A stretch of DNA of 64,000 nucleotides from Comamonadaceae bacterium (GCA_027486755.1 JAIXOM010000031.1:1-64000), one strand, 5' to 3'. Counted from the stretch's first letter, positions 49,732-59,380 are shown. The notes: generated by a model not told the origin, from the letters alone. Translations and numbers: made by a program.

Positions 49732-52700
49732 ATGGTCTTTGGCGGCACAAAAATCGGCGGCGCCAGCAATATCACGCGAGCCGATGCGCAAAGGTTGTCC
49801 GCCACTCAGGTGGCGGACAAGATCACGGGAAGAGTCAGCGCCGACCAGGCTCTCGATACGCTGAGTACCGCTGCCAAAAGCCTGCTCAAAGGCAAACGGC
49901 TGGCCATATATGACCGCACCAGCAGCGCCAAACCCCGCCTTGCCCGCCAGTACCTGATCAGCCATGAACGGGCCGAGCACACCGTCGCGGTGGTGCGCAA
50001 TCTGTTTGCCAAGGCCGGTGAGCAAATCGCCGACCCAGCTAAACAAAATGCACTCCAGCGGGAAGTCGAAAGTTATCTCGATAGTCCTAATAAGGCCATC
50101 GAGGGAGATCGCCTCAACAAACTGGTTGAACAACTCCGGGAAGCAATCGCTGCAGGCAAGGGCCCGCAGATTGACGGGCAAGCACCTGTGAGTGACCCTG
50201 AGCTGGCCCAGCAGAACTTTGGGGCCTTGCAATTAGCACAGCCAGAGCCAGAGCCAGAGCAGCAAGCGATCATCCAAGCGGGGCCGCAAGGGCAGGAAAT
50301 TTCTGCAGAGCACTCCCAGCCTCCGCCGCAGCCCACTAGCGCGAAGCTAGCAGACGACCTGCCGGGCTTGAAAGCCGCTGCTGAAAAAGGGCGGCCGGTG
50401 TCGCAGAAGCTTCCAGGGCTGGGGAGCATCCCCGTCCCCAGCATCACCCTGCCTTCAGAAGCGGGGAAAATCGCGCATGGGGCCCAGCCCATCGAGGAAA
50501 ACGAGCCCTTGCTGCTGGCCGAAAGCGGCCCAATCAACCACGACAACACGCTGAACGAAGAGTCCAACGAGGTCCATGGTGATGCTGAATCATCTCAGCT
50601 TATGGGCGACTTGATCCAGGACTCACAGCCCGAGGTGCTGAGCCGCATGTCGATCGACGCCAGCTCAAGAGCCGACGCTCAGGAGCTAGTGGCAAACCAA
50701 GATGCCATGCAAGAGCTGTATTCCTCGACAGAGATCGAAGATCAGCCTTATTTGTTTGGACAAGGGCAAAGCTTTGAAGGATCCAATCGCTTCTCGGGCG
50801 AGCAGCTGTATCAGCGCCTTTCGGGCGATCAGGACCACCAAGTCTTCATGGGTAACGATAACTATCCTGACAATTTCGGCTACAGCCGGCCAATGAGCCT
50901 ACCTGAACAAAATTTTGAAATCGATCCGGCCTTCGACCCCGAGGCCATGAACCCCAAGCTTGAGGCTAGCGAACAGCTTGATCAGAGTCAGCAAGCCCGC
51001 CTTATTCACCAGGACTCCAGCCTTGTGCAGGACGAGGATCTGGAGATCATCGAGCACGGGGATGTAGATATCAACAATGATGTGGACGAAGACGATATTG
51101 AGTTGAAGCCTGTCGATGACAGGACGCAAGAGATCATGGCCATCTTGCGAGCGAAAGTGGCGGACGCCAAACGCGATGAGCAGTGGGGCGAATTTCTCAA
51201 TCAGCTGAACGCCCACACCGACTTGGTCGCCGGCTGGCAATCAGAGCTTGGCTTACCCACAGAAGGGGAAGCAAGTCCGCTTGAAACACGCCCGCTGGGA
51301 GGCCTGGCCGGCCAACTACGCACTGCCACGAAGCAATTGAAGGAGCTGCTGGACAACTACATGGGGCAGCCTCAGCAGCAGAGCCAATTGCGAGTGCTTG
51401 AGAATAAGGTAGATGGGTTGGCGCACCAGCTCGATGAGCGACTGGGTGAACTGGAGAGCAGTCGTGACGCCTTACAGAACGCCATGAAACCGTTCAATAG
51501 AGATCTGGCTCCCGATTCACTTGAACAAACAAACTACACCCAAGGTCTGGCCCTCGCAGAGCAAATAGTCGCCGACGCCGATTTGCTCATCGCGGCCAGT
51601 CAAAAGGTACTCGTTGCCCCGGACCCAAGGGAGATCGCCGAGCGTCAGAATCAATACCTCGATGACCTGCTGAACTATCCGGACACTGACTTGAGCAAGG
51701 CCAAGGCGTCTTTTGGGCGGCTTGACCTTCAAAGTATGTCGCGGCAGCAGGAACAACTGAGAAGCTTCGTCGCCGTCAAGCCATTTAATCTACAGAATGG
51801 ACCGACAGCTTCTCGGATACGCGAAGAGATGAAGAAGATGGGGGCAAACCTCAGCCGCTTGCAATCCCAACTGAATGACGTTCAAGAGGAACTCTCAGAG
51901 GCCAGCCGGTACATCAAAAAAGACTTTGGCACCACAAGCGAGGCCAGCACGCGCATGCAAGCGCAGGTGGACAAGCGCTTGCAGGAAGTCCGTCAACTGA
52001 GCCAGCAAGTCAATACGAGCTTCGCGAGCATCCAGCAAGACCTGAAACTGCGGGCGGTTTTACCGACTCGGGTTGTCGCCGAGAGCTCGACGCCGGACAA
52101 CCCCCAACTGGCCGAGCTCAGCAAAGGCTTGCTCCAAACCAAGAGAACCGAAGACCCAACTGCCGATCTGGAAGCCTATGAAAGCAAAGTGACCAGTTTG
52201 CTCGACGCCTTAAGCAGCGCCACAGCGCTGAACAGCAATCAGACAGCACAGCTCAAAGACGTGCTAAAGCCCCAAGGTCTGATCGCGAATAAATTTAAAG
52301 AGTTGAGGGATGTTTTGGTGCTCAAGCTCAACACTGAGCGCGACAGTGCGATTCAACAGATCATCGCCGAGCACAACAATCGGACCAGCGAAGCAGACCG
52401 GCGGCTACTGAAAGCGCAAGGGCTGCGGGATGCGATCCAGGCCAAGTACGATGAACGCGTCCAGACTGTCAGGCAAAACGATGAAGAGATCAAAACTCTC
52501 AGAGCACTCCGGTCGACCCTAGGAAGATACGTTGAGCTGCAGCAAAAACTGAGTTCGTTGGCGGCTGACGATATGAGGCAGGGTCCATTGCAGTCACAGT
52601 TGCAGCGGCTGATCAATGATCCCCAGATCAACCAAAACCTGTTACACCTGATGGAAAGCAACAATCTGCAAGACATCCAGAATGCTCTGGATGAAGGCGG

Positions 52701-53016
52701 CCAATTGATCGAGGATCTGCAAGCCGGCCAGCAGATCGCGATTTATGGCGACCCTCAGCCAGACACCGATGAGCCGTCTGCCGACGAAGCTCAAAATCAG
52801 ACCTGGGCCTCTGCGCCGCTGGACCAGCTAGAAAAAGAACTGGCAACACAAACCGAAGCAATCCAGAGTGCCCAGACCGACAAGGCGTCAGCCGACAAGG
52901 ACCGAGACCGCGCCTTGGCCAACACGCAAGGCGAAACTAGAAGAAAAGTGAAAGAGGTGACCAACGCGGTTGACTACCGCCTACAGGAGCTGGAACAAGC
53001 ACATGCCCAGCTCTAA
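49732..53016 (+). CDS. Coiled-coil candidate effector, 1,094 aa
   Basis: AAGGAG precedes the ATG. Residues ~33-140 look like a diverged copy of the module of the proteins at 35739, 37884 and 53056 (ADQALDTLSTAAKSLLKG, then VESYLDSPNKAIEGDRLNKL). A Pro/Glu/Gln-rich linker (~165-260) and an acidic region (~330-470) follow. From ~480 on the protein is mostly long coiled-coil helices (QMSRQQEQLRSF-type heptads). No enzyme motif or membrane segment is visible. The DNA between about 50.5 and 52.9 kb looks less GC-rich than the apparatus genes. It may act as a scaffold or binding effector. Confidence 0.7.
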   Translation: MVFGGTKIGGASNITRADAQRLSATQVADKITGRVSADQALDTLSTAAKSLLKGKRLAIYDRTSSAKPRLARQYLISHERAEHTVAVVRNLFAKAGEQIADPAKQNALQREVESYLDSPNKAIEGDRLNKLVEQLREAIAAGKGPQIDGQAPVSDPELAQQNFGALQLAQPEPEPEQQAIIQAGPQGQEISAEHSQPPPQPTSAKLADDLPGLKAAAEKGRPVSQKLPGLGSIPVPSITLPSEAGKIAHGAQPIEENEPLLLAESGPINHDNTLNEESNEVHGDAESSQLMGDLIQDSQPEVLSRMSIDASSRADAQELVANQDAMQELYSSTEIEDQPYLFGQGQSFEGSNRFSGEQLYQRLSGDQDHQVFMGNDNYPDNFGYSRPMSLPEQNFEIDPAFDPEAMNPKLEASEQLDQSQQARLIHQDSSLVQDEDLEIIEHGDVDINNDVDEDDIELKPVDDRTQEIMAILRAKVADAKRDEQWGEFLNQLNAHTDLVAGWQSELGLPTEGEASPLETRPLGGLAGQLRTATKQLKELLDNYMGQPQQQSQLRVLENKVDGLAHQLDERLGELESSRDALQNAMKPFNRDLAPDSLEQTNYTQGLALAEQIVADADLLIAASQKVLVAPDPREIAERQNQYLDDLLNYPDTDLSKAKASFGRLDLQSMSRQQEQLRSFVAVKPFNLQNGPTASRIREEMKKMGANLSRLQSQLNDVQEELSEASRYIKKDFGTTSEASTRMQAQVDKRLQEVRQLSQQVNTSFASIQQDLKLRAVLPTRVVAESSTPDNPQLAELSKGLLQTKRTEDPTADLEAYESKVTSLLDALSSATALNSNQTAQLKDVLKPQGLIANKFKELRDVLVLKLNTERDSAIQQIIAEHNNRTSEADRRLLKAQGLRDAIQAKYDERVQTVRQNDEEIKTLRALRSTLGRYVELQQKLSSLAADDMRQGPLQSQLQRLINDPQINQNLLHLMESNNLQDIQNALDEGGQLIEDLQAGQQIAIYGDPQPDTDEPSADEAQNQTWASAPLDQLEKELATQTEAIQSAQTDKASADKDRDRALANTQGETRRKVKEVTNAVDYRLQELEQAHAQL

Positions 53017-53055
53017 GCCGCAGCTTCTGCGGGGCTTGCACGCGCAGTCCCCGCC

Positions 53056-54600
53056 ATGACCCGGATCGATTTCAAACTACCGCCCCGGCAAGTCCTCGAC
53101 CAGTCACAGTTCGATAAGCTGGCGGCGAAGGGCGAGGCGCTAAGTTACCCCAACATAGCCCTGCTGCTCAACAGCGGCAAGGCTGGCGCAATGGCCATTG
53201 CCGGGACGGTCAAGCTGGTCAAGGAAGGCCGCCTCAAGCACTCTGACCCTCAGGGCTCTATCGATAGACAGCACGCGCGCCGGGCCCTGCGCGAGCTGGC
53301 CAGCGGCTTGGTCGACGAGAAGGGCAAAGTTCACAGCGGCTACATGAGTCTTTCCGACGACGGGCAGACCCTGAGCAATACCTCGCGTTGGACATCGGGC
53401 GATCGCAGCGGAGCCGTCTCGCAAGTGCGCGGCTTGATCGAGCAGGGCTACGGCGATCGCATGGCCGAGCTGGGCATGAAGGAATCGCTCGATCAAGCCA
53501 TTGATAAATACCTGGAAACATCGGGCCGCAAGCTGGGCACGCGCAGCCTGGTCGCGCTGGTGCGCGAGCTTGAGCGCAAGCTGGGAGACGATCCCGAATT
53601 CCTCGCGCAGGCGCAGGTGGGAAAAGCCCGGCTGCAAGCCGGAGCGGTTCAGGCCGAGCGCCTTCCCACGGAGCGCGATGAGGCTCTGAAGAAACTGCTG
53701 AAACTCTACAATTCGCAGGACCAGGCGGAGCTTCAGGTCGAGCTGGCCGCTGTTCGAAACGAATACTCGTGGGCCGAAGGAACGCTGGTTGGAGAGTATC
53801 CGATCAGCCCTGGTCACCACGACTACACAATAACCGGCTTTGCCGACCTGAAGGTGATGGAAAGACTGGCTGCCGAGCGGGGTATACCGCCAAACGTCTT
53901 TATGCGCTTACTCAAGACGCAGGGGCCAGACCTTTTGATCGATCCGGCGGGCGCCAATCACCCTCATGCGCTGGGGCGCCAGCTCTACCAGGATATGCAG
54001 AGGGCCTTTGGCCAAGCCAGCACGCTGGATCAGTTTTACGCCAAGGTGGCCAAGGCAGCCCTGGCCGCCTTCGAGGAGACCAAGGATACAGCCAGAGCTG
54101 CAAACGCCGGCAGCCTGCAGCACCGCGCGGCGCAGGCCTTGCAAGCGCTGGGCGAGGGCTCGCAGCCGCCTGCCCTGCCAGCACCGGCTGAGCAGCCCGC
54201 TGGGCCAAACGCTTGGCCCACCTTCGCGATGCCACGGTGGACGCAAGACCAAGCAGATGCTGTGGGTGAGCCGCTTTACCGCTGGGGTATCAGCCTGCTG
54301 TTCACAGCCCTGCATGAGAGCGGTCGAAGGGGCGACCTAGGACCTCTGAATGACTTGCTGACGCAAGTGGCCGGCCAGCCATTCGAAGGCTTCCGGGCGG
54401 TGACCTTCAGCGAGGAGCTCGACACTTTGCTCGGTCAGGTGCCACCCGAGAGCGCCCTGGCCTTCGGCCGCGACTGCCTGCGCGAGGCCCTGGGCTGGCT
54501 GCCGAATCACGGCCTGCCCTACCTGCCGGCAATGGCGTCTACCGATCATCCGCTGTCGGTACTGCGTCGCCACCCGTTTTTGCGAAGCCCCGGAACCTGA
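53056..54600 (+). CDS. Candidate effector with shared N-terminal module, 514 aa
   Basis: After ~70 residues, the module shared with the proteins at 35739 and 37884 occupies ~73-180 (KVHSGYMSL, GYGDRMAELGM, LGTRSLVALVRELERKLGDD). It matches the metallophosphoesterase copy best. The C-terminal ~330 residues (ITGFADLKVMERLAAERGIP onward) are not recognised and show no obvious catalytic motif. The ATG has only a weak ribosome site. An IS3-type transposase remnant begins two bases after the stop, so the C-terminus may have been cut or reshaped by that insertion. Confidence 0.7.
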   Translation: MTRIDFKLPPRQVLDQSQFDKLAAKGEALSYPNIALLLNSGKAGAMAIAGTVKLVKEGRLKHSDPQGSIDRQHARRALRELASGLVDEKGKVHSGYMSLSDDGQTLSNTSRWTSGDRSGAVSQVRGLIEQGYGDRMAELGMKESLDQAIDKYLETSGRKLGTRSLVALVRELERKLGDDPEFLAQAQVGKARLQAGAVQAERLPTERDEALKKLLKLYNSQDQAELQVELAAVRNEYSWAEGTLVGEYPISPGHHDYTITGFADLKVMERLAAERGIPPNVFMRLLKTQGPDLLIDPAGANHPHALGRQLYQDMQRAFGQASTLDQFYAKVAKAALAAFEETKDTARAANAGSLQHRAAQALQALGEGSQPPALPAPAEQPAGPNAWPTFAMPRWTQDQADAVGEPLYRWGISLLFTALHESGRRGDLGPLNDLLTQVAGQPFEGFRAVTFSEELDTLLGQVPPESALAFGRDCLREALGWLPNHGLPYLPAMASTDHPLSVLRRHPFLRSPGT

Positions 54601-54602
54601 AT

Positions 54603-54695
54603 TGGCGCTCTAAGTTCGGCGGCATGGGCGCTTCAGAGGCCCAGCGGCTGCGGGAGCTGAAGACGGATAACGCCAAGCTCAACGGTCGCCACCGG
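54603..54695 (+). mobile_element. IS3-family OrfA transposase remnant
   Basis: Read in the frame starting at 54603, the sequence gives WRSKFGGMGASEAQRLRELK followed by TDNAKLNG, the typical end of an IS3-type OrfA helix-turn-helix and leucine-zipper region. Both the start of OrfA and all of OrfB are missing, and no terminal inverted repeats are evident. It is a relic directly behind the last effector gene of the main row. Confidence 0.75.
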
Positions 54696-54789
54696 TGCCC
54701 AATTAGCAGGGGTAGCGAGATTTCGTCCGAAAGCTTCGAGTCGTGTCAGTACACTTGCCCTGCAATATCACTGGCGCTATCATGGCCCC

Positions 54790-55026
54790 GTGAACACGGC
54801 GGCCAAATTACTCACGGCAATGCGCCAAAGCCCGAAGGACTGGGCCATGGCGAAGCTGCTCACCGTTGCCAGACAGTACGACATAGAAGTGCGAAGCTCT
54901 GGGGGCAGCCATCATATTTTTTCGCATCCTTCAGTCAAAGACACACTGTCTGTTCCGGCCCATAGGCCCATCAAAGCCGTTTACATCAAGCGCTTCCTCG
55001 CGCTCATCGATCAGATTCAGGAGTAA
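54790..55026 (+). CDS. hicA: HicA-family toxin (mRNA interferase)
   Basis: 78 residues from a GTG. The HicA pattern is plain in the C-terminal part: SSGGSHHIFSHPSVKDTLSV, with the catalytic His in GGSHH, then PAHRPIKAVYIKRFLALI. HicA cleaves mRNA when not bound by its antitoxin. The hicB gene follows three bases after the stop. It is typical of mobile or island DNA. Confidence 0.88.
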   Translation: MNTAAKLLTAMRQSPKDWAMAKLLTVARQYDIEVRSSGGSHHIFSHPSVKDTLSVPAHRPIKAVYIKRFLALIDQIQE

Positions 55027-55029
55027 GTC

Positions 55030-55443
55030 ATGACCGTCAAGACCATTGCAAAAGTGAAGCCCGCATACCCCTTCGAAGCCTACAGCCATGTGCTCAGCCC
55101 GATTGATGCGGCCGACGGCGGCGGCTTCATGTTCACCATGCCCGACATTCCCGGCGTGATGGCTGACGGGGCTACCGAACTCGAAGCCATCGCGGATGGC
55201 CGCGAGGCGTTTATTGCAACCGTGAGTGCCTTGGTGGACATGGGCCAGGAGGTCCCGGCCCCGGCCTTCAAGCTGGACGACTTCGCGCCAGCATCGGCGT
55301 CGGGCAAAGTCTTGGCGCGACTGCCGCGTTCCATGCACCTGCAACTCACAGCGCGAGCGAAAACGGAAGGCGTGTCGCTCAATGCCCTGGTGCTCGCCTT
55401 CATTGCCGAGGGCTTGGGACGGCGCGGAGCATCAAAAGCCTAA
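55030..55443 (+). CDS. hicB: HicB-family antitoxin
   Basis: 137 residues. The N-terminal part-RNase H-like domain carries GGGFMFTMPDIPGVMADGAT and the EAIADGREA helix. The C-terminus is a ribbon-helix-helix DNA-binding unit (VLARLPRSMHLQLTARAK). HicB neutralises HicA and represses the operon. It is a complete pair with the gene upstream. Confidence 0.9.
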   Translation: MTVKTIAKVKPAYPFEAYSHVLSPIDAADGGGFMFTMPDIPGVMADGATELEAIADGREAFIATVSALVDMGQEVPAPAFKLDDFAPASASGKVLARLPRSMHLQLTARAKTEGVSLNALVLAFIAEGLGRRGASKA

Positions 55444-55570
55444 ATTACGCCCTGGGACATTAGCGCATACGCCTGACCTTGACCCCAATTCCTTACCGTT
55501 CGAAAGTAGGATTTTTCGGCTTGCCCACGGGGCCTGGAACCTTGTACCTCAGTCTGTAAACATGCCCAGA

Positions 55571-55610
55571 AAGCAAAAAGCCCAACCGGTGAGGGCTGGG
55601 CTTTTTGCTT
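55571..55610 (-). terminator. Intrinsic terminator (bidirectional) after tRNA-His
   Basis: A perfect stem of AAGCAAAAAGCCCA with TGGGCTTTTTGCTT encloses a 12-base loop. A-rich and T-rich arms make it usable on both strands: for tRNA-His on the minus strand and for the hicAB genes on the plus strand. Confidence 0.85.
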
Positions 55611-55618
55611 GATTGACT

Positions 55619-55695
55619 TGGGGTGGCTGATGGGACTCGAACCCACGACGACAGGAATCACAATCCTGGACTCTACCAACTGAGCTACAGCCACC
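55619..55695 (-). tRNA. tRNA-His (anticodon GTG)
   Basis: The reverse strand reads GGTGGCTGTAGCTCAGTTGG onward and folds as a cloverleaf. The anticodon loop is TTGTGAT, giving GTG (His). The extra 5' G opposite C73, typical of tRNA-His, is present, and the CCA end is encoded. The 3' end faces the hicAB/effector side, the usual orientation for integration into a tRNA gene. I saw no second copy of its 3' end in the window. Confidence 0.97.
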
Positions 55696-55749
55696 GCGAA
55701 GCTGCGATTATAGCCAAGCGCAGGGGCGCAGGGGCCCAGGCGCTGCCCA

Positions 55750-56247
55750 CTAGCCGCGGATGGCCCAGTCGTGCAGGGGCATCTTGTCCAGGTCTTTGCC
55801 CGCGAAAGGCGCCTGAACATCCTGCTGAGATGCGGTCTGGAGCTGCGCATCGGCAATGCGATGCAGCCAAAGGTTCAGGTCCATGATCACCAGGGCAAGC
55901 TCGTCGAGGGGGAGCCCCTCGCGCCCAAGTCGGGTGGCGATTGCCAGGGTGCCGGTCACTGGGTCCGACTGCAGCCGGAAGCCGGGGGGAAGAATATGGT
56001 TGAGCTCCAGGGCTGCGACGGCCACATCCTGTGCCCTGCCCTCAAGCTGACCCGAAACCAACCACTGGTCGGCTCCCGAGTCCCAACCCAGCGTGAATAC
56101 GCATTCTTGTCCCGCATCAAAACTGAGGTCGAAGCCATCCGACGGCGCCTGGTCAAAAAAATCATCCGCCACCTGCTCCACCGGAAAGCCTGCAAGGTGC
56201 AAAGCCAGGCAGGCCTGCTGCCGAGGGTCACTGGGGTCCATCTTCAT
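55750..56247 (-). CDS. Class I-like chaperone downstream of a candidate effector
   Basis: 165 acidic residues. The pattern fits class I chaperones: helix, strands (FDLSFDAGQECVFTLGWD, then DQWLVSGQL), a helix (AALELNHILPPGFRLQ), a strand and the final helix (LALVIMDLNLWLHRIADAQL). It lies 17 bases after the minus-strand gene at 56265, its probable client. It ends 54 bases from tRNA-His. The start is ATG 56247 or ATG 56241. Confidence 0.65.
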   Translation of the reverse strand: MKMDPSDPRQQACLALHLAGFPVEQVADDFFDQAPSDGFDLSFDAGQECVFTLGWDSGADQWLVSGQLEGRAQDVAVAALELNHILPPGFRLQSDPVTGTLAIATRLGREGLPLDELALVIMDLNLWLHRIADAQLQTASQQDVQAPFAGKDLDKMPLHDWAIRG

Positions 56248-56264
56248 GGTGTCAATCCGGCCTG

Positions 56265-57329
56265 TTAGGTGTAGATGTCCCGATGCTGGAGATTTTGCAC
56301 ACTGGCATTGACATTGAGTGACTCGCTGGACAGCGCTGCAATGTTGAGCTCGAAGCTCTGTTCAGAACGAATCCCTTGTGCCGACTTGAATGCGCCCGGG
56401 TTCGACTCGAATGCAGGCCCCAGGAGGACGGTGCCCTCGCAGGACTGACTGATCTTGAAGTTCTGATTCTTCGGATCGAAACTGATCTGGTTTTGGCCAG
56501 ACATATCCAGCGACATGGCGCCGGCCCCGAATTTTGCGGTCAGTGCCATGGACAGGGCGTCGTTGGTCTTGGCGGCAAAAAGGAAATGGTCGTTGCGCAT
56601 GAGATTGCGCAGAAGTGGCTTGAACCGTGCATCAGCACGACCAATGCCGGATTGGTCCTCGACGAACTTGACCACCGTCTCCAGATTCTCTCCCGCATCC
56701 TTGCCCTGATATCTGCCGCCCACTTTGAGAACCCCGTTGTCGACCGAGACATTCGCACGGGTCAGCGTGCCGTATATCTTCTTATCAAACAGCCCGGCCA
56801 GCGCATGGGGACTGCCCTGTACCTCTCCGTCAGCCGCGCTCTGGTGAACGGCAGCGATCATGTCCAGCACCTGATCGTGCGTGCGCTCATCACCTGCGCC
56901 CAGCCACGTCTGACCCGCCTCCTGGGTCTGATGCAAGTTAGCTAGGCGGACCGCCTTGTCATTCACGAATGCTCGAGCCTGTGCCAGGCCTGCCGAGTCC
57001 TGGTCGCTGAGCTTGTTGAGCCCCAATCCGTAGCGGCTGTTGATCGCCTGCATGGCCGCCAGTCTTTGCTCGGACCGTGCCTCGGAGCCTATGCCCAGGG
57101 CACTTTTGAATTTGCTGGCCCAGTTGCGTTCCTTGAGTTGCAGATAGGCCTGGCCATCGCGTTCGAGCAAGCGAAATTCAAGCTTGCTCTGGGCTAACTT
57201 GAATTCAGGGCGGCTGCTCACCTGGCTGAGCAAATCCTTCACCGCAGACGAGGTGACCAGATCCTTGGCGTCGCCTTGCCCTACAGCGCCGAGTTTGACC
57301 TGGAAGCCCCCTTTGATGGTCAGATTCAT
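56265..57329 (-). CDS. Candidate T3SS effector, 354 aa
   Basis: Not recognised. The ATG at 57329 is chosen because an AAGGCGG-like site lies before it; the upstream extension looks fortuitous. The product is polar, with mixed strands and helices, no signal peptide, no membrane segment and no catalytic motif I can name. Its C-terminal part (KFGAGAMSLDMSGQNQISFD onward) is strand-rich. The chaperone-like gene immediately downstream suggests a T3SS substrate. It is separated from ppiD by 61 bases and from the main effector row by tRNA-His. Confidence 0.65.
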   Translation of the reverse strand: MNLTIKGGFQVKLGAVGQGDAKDLVTSSAVKDLLSQVSSRPEFKLAQSKLEFRLLERDGQAYLQLKERNWASKFKSALGIGSEARSEQRLAAMQAINSRYGLGLNKLSDQDSAGLAQARAFVNDKAVRLANLHQTQEAGQTWLGAGDERTHDQVLDMIAAVHQSAADGEVQGSPHALAGLFDKKIYGTLTRANVSVDNGVLKVGGRYQGKDAGENLETVVKFVEDQSGIGRADARFKPLLRNLMRNDHFLFAAKTNDALSMALTAKFGAGAMSLDMSGQNQISFDPKNQNFKISQSCEGTVLLGPAFESNPGAFKSAQGIRSEQSFELNIAALSSESLNVNASVQNLQHRDIYT

Positions 57330-57390
57330 GAAATCCGCCTTTCCATAATGACCCGCAGGCCAATGTCCCGGGGCATGAAGAAGCAATGCA

Positions 57391-59313
57391 TCAGGAGGTC
57401 TTGACTCGGTCCGGCGCGGCCGGCTTGCTCACCTTGAACTTGACCTTGAGCCGCTCCTGCAGCAGCTTGTAGTAGGCCAGGCCTTCGGCGCTGCTCCACC
57501 ACTGGGTGTATTGCCCCCTGGCCTGCTCCTGCTCGGTGGCAGGCAATTCCTGCCGGGGCAGCACCTGGGTGACTTTGACGATGGCATAGCCCTCGGTGCC
57601 CAGGTCTACCCCTTTGAAGGCAGGCAAGGCGGCCGGGTCTGCCCTAAGAGCGGCGTTGAGTACGGCCGCTGGCAGCTTGCCGGCATCCTTGCGCGAAACG
57701 GTCAGAGAATCTTGCAGCTTGGCCTCGTCGGGCTTGGCCTGCCATTGGGCCAGTTGCTTGGCGCCCTCCTGGCGGGCCAGTTCGCCGGCAAGGTCACTCA
57801 TCCAGCGGGCCTTGACCTGCTCGCGCACCTCGGCCAGCGGCAGCGCCCGGGCCGCGGTGTACTCAACGATACGGGCCGAGGCCAGGGCGCCGGCGCCCAC
57901 GTCCACCGCTTCGGTGTTGCGCTTTTTCTCGATGGAGTCGCTGGCAAACAAGGCACTGAGCAGCTTGGCATTGGCCAGCGGGCCTTTGGCGCCCGGCAAC
58001 GGGTTGCGGCCCAGGCCTTCGGCGCTCTGGATCTGCAGGCCCAGCTTGTCGGCCGCCGGCTTGAGGCTGTCGGACTGCTCATAGACCGCATTGCTGAACT
58101 GCTCGGCCGCTTCGGCAAATTTCTTTTGCAGCATCTGCTTCTTGATCTCGGCGCTCAGCTCATCTTTCATGTCTTCAAAGCTGCGCGTCTTGGGCGCTTT
58201 GATGTCGGTCAGGTAGATGATGTGGTAGCCGAACTCGGACTCCACCAGATCGCTGATCTGGCCTTTGCTCAGGGCAAAAGCCGCGTCCTCGAAGGGCTTG
58301 ACCATGGAACCGCGCGAGAAGAAGTCCAGGTCGCCACCTTGGCTGGCCGAGCCTGTATCTTGCGAATGCTTGCGCGCCAGGTCGGCAAAGGCCTTGGGTG
58401 ACTTGCGGGCCTGCGCCAGCAGCTCGCTGGCCTTGGCCTTGGCAGCTTCGCGCTCGGCGCTGGGGGCGTCCTTGGCGGCGTTGATAAGGATGTGGCTGGC
58501 CCGGCGCTCTTCCTTGCCGGCGAGCTTTTGCTGGTTTTGCTCGTAGTAGGTCTTGAGGTCGGCCTCGCTGACCTGCAGGGTCTTGCTGACCGCCTGGGCG
58601 TCGAGCACCAGGTATTGGATCTTGGCCTGCTCGGGCGCCATGAATTGGCTGGACTGGGCTTTATGGAACTGCTCGAGGTCGGCCTCGCTGGGCTTGAGCT
58701 GGGCGGCATAGTCGGAAGGCTTGAAGCGGGCCAGTTGTACTTGCCTTTGTTCGAAAAAAGCATTGAGGCTGGTATCGGCCACCGCGCGGGCGCTGACCGC
58801 GGTGGCCACCACACCGGCGAGCACCTGGCGGGTCGACAGCTCGGAGCGCACACTGGCTTCATACATATCGGGCGTCATGCCCTGGCTGGCCAAAAGCTGC
58901 TTGTAGCGCTCGATGTCCAGGCTGCCATCGCTTTTGCGCAGCATCGCGATTTGCGGGTTGGACTGCAGCTCCTGGGCCAGGCGTTGGTTGCTGGCGCCCA
59001 GATTCAGGCGTTCGGCGGCAGCAGCCATCACGCGCTCGCGCACTAAGCGCTCCAGGGAGGAGTACTTGGCTTCAGGGGTGTCCAGCAGCTTGATGTCCAG
59101 GCCGGGGACCTGGGCGCGCAAGCGATCGACCTCCTGGCGGTGCACGTTGTCCCATTCGGCCTGGGTGATGTCGAGTCCGTCGACCTGGGCCACCACCGTA
59201 TTGCCCTGGTTTTGGCCATAGTCATTCAGGCCGAGCAAGACGAAAGACGGCACGATCAGCAGGAACAGCAAGCCCATGGTGATCTTGGAGTGCTTGCGGA
59301 TGAAATCAAACAT
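57391..59313 (-). CDS. ppiD: Periplasmic folding factor PpiD
   Basis: 640 residues, the family size. An N-terminal membrane anchor ([19 protein letters not shown]) follows a short cytoplasmic start ([10 protein letters not shown]). A SurA-like chaperone region (~35-200) precedes a parvulin domain (~265-360, with [16 protein letters not shown] and [20 protein letters not shown]). PpiD assists folding of newly exported outer-membrane and periplasmic proteins at the Sec translocon. AGGAAA precedes the ATG. Order with tRNA-Val and hupB is normal chromosome context. Confidence 0.93.
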   Translation of the reverse strand: MFDFIRKHSKITMGLLFLLIVPSFVLLGLNDYGQNQGNTVVAQVDGLDITQAEWDNVHRQEVDRLRAQVPGLDIKLLDTPEAKYSSLERLVRERVMAAAAERLNLGASNQRLAQELQSNPQIAMLRKSDGSLDIERYKQLLASQGMTPDMYEASVRSELSTRQVLAGVVATAVSARAVADTSLNAFFEQRQVQLARFKPSDYAAQLKPSEADLEQFHKAQSSQFMAPEQAKIQYLVLDAQAVSKTLQVSEADLKTYYEQNQQKLAGKEERRASHILINAAKDAPSAEREAAKAKASELLAQARKSPKAFADLARKHSQDTGSASQGGDLDFFSRGSMVKPFEDAAFALSKGQISDLVESEFGYHIIYLTDIKAPKTRSFEDMKDELSAEIKKQMLQKKFAEAAEQFSNAVYEQSDSLKPAADKLGLQIQSAEGLGRNPLPGAKGPLANAKLLSALFASDSIEKKRNTEAVDVGAGALASARIVEYTAARALPLAEVREQVKARWMSDLAGELARQEGAKQLAQWQAKPDEAKLQDSLTVSRKDAGKLPAAVLNAALRADPAALPAFKGVDLGTEGYAIVKVTQVLPRQELPATEQEQARGQYTQWWSSAEGLAYYKLLQERLKVKFKVSKPAAPDRVKTS

Positions 59314-59380
59314 GAACAGTTTCCTGAAGCGCGAATTGAAACGGCGGAAGCCTCGATTGTCGGGCCTGAAGCTGACACAA

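Noticed and set aside
55619..55695. Attachment-site duplication of the tRNA-His 3' end
   Set aside because: No second copy of its 3' end was noticed in the window, so integration at this tRNA remains only a possibility.
55440..55856. 138-codon minus-strand open frame
   Set aside because: It spans tRNA-His and its terminator, so it is not a protein gene.
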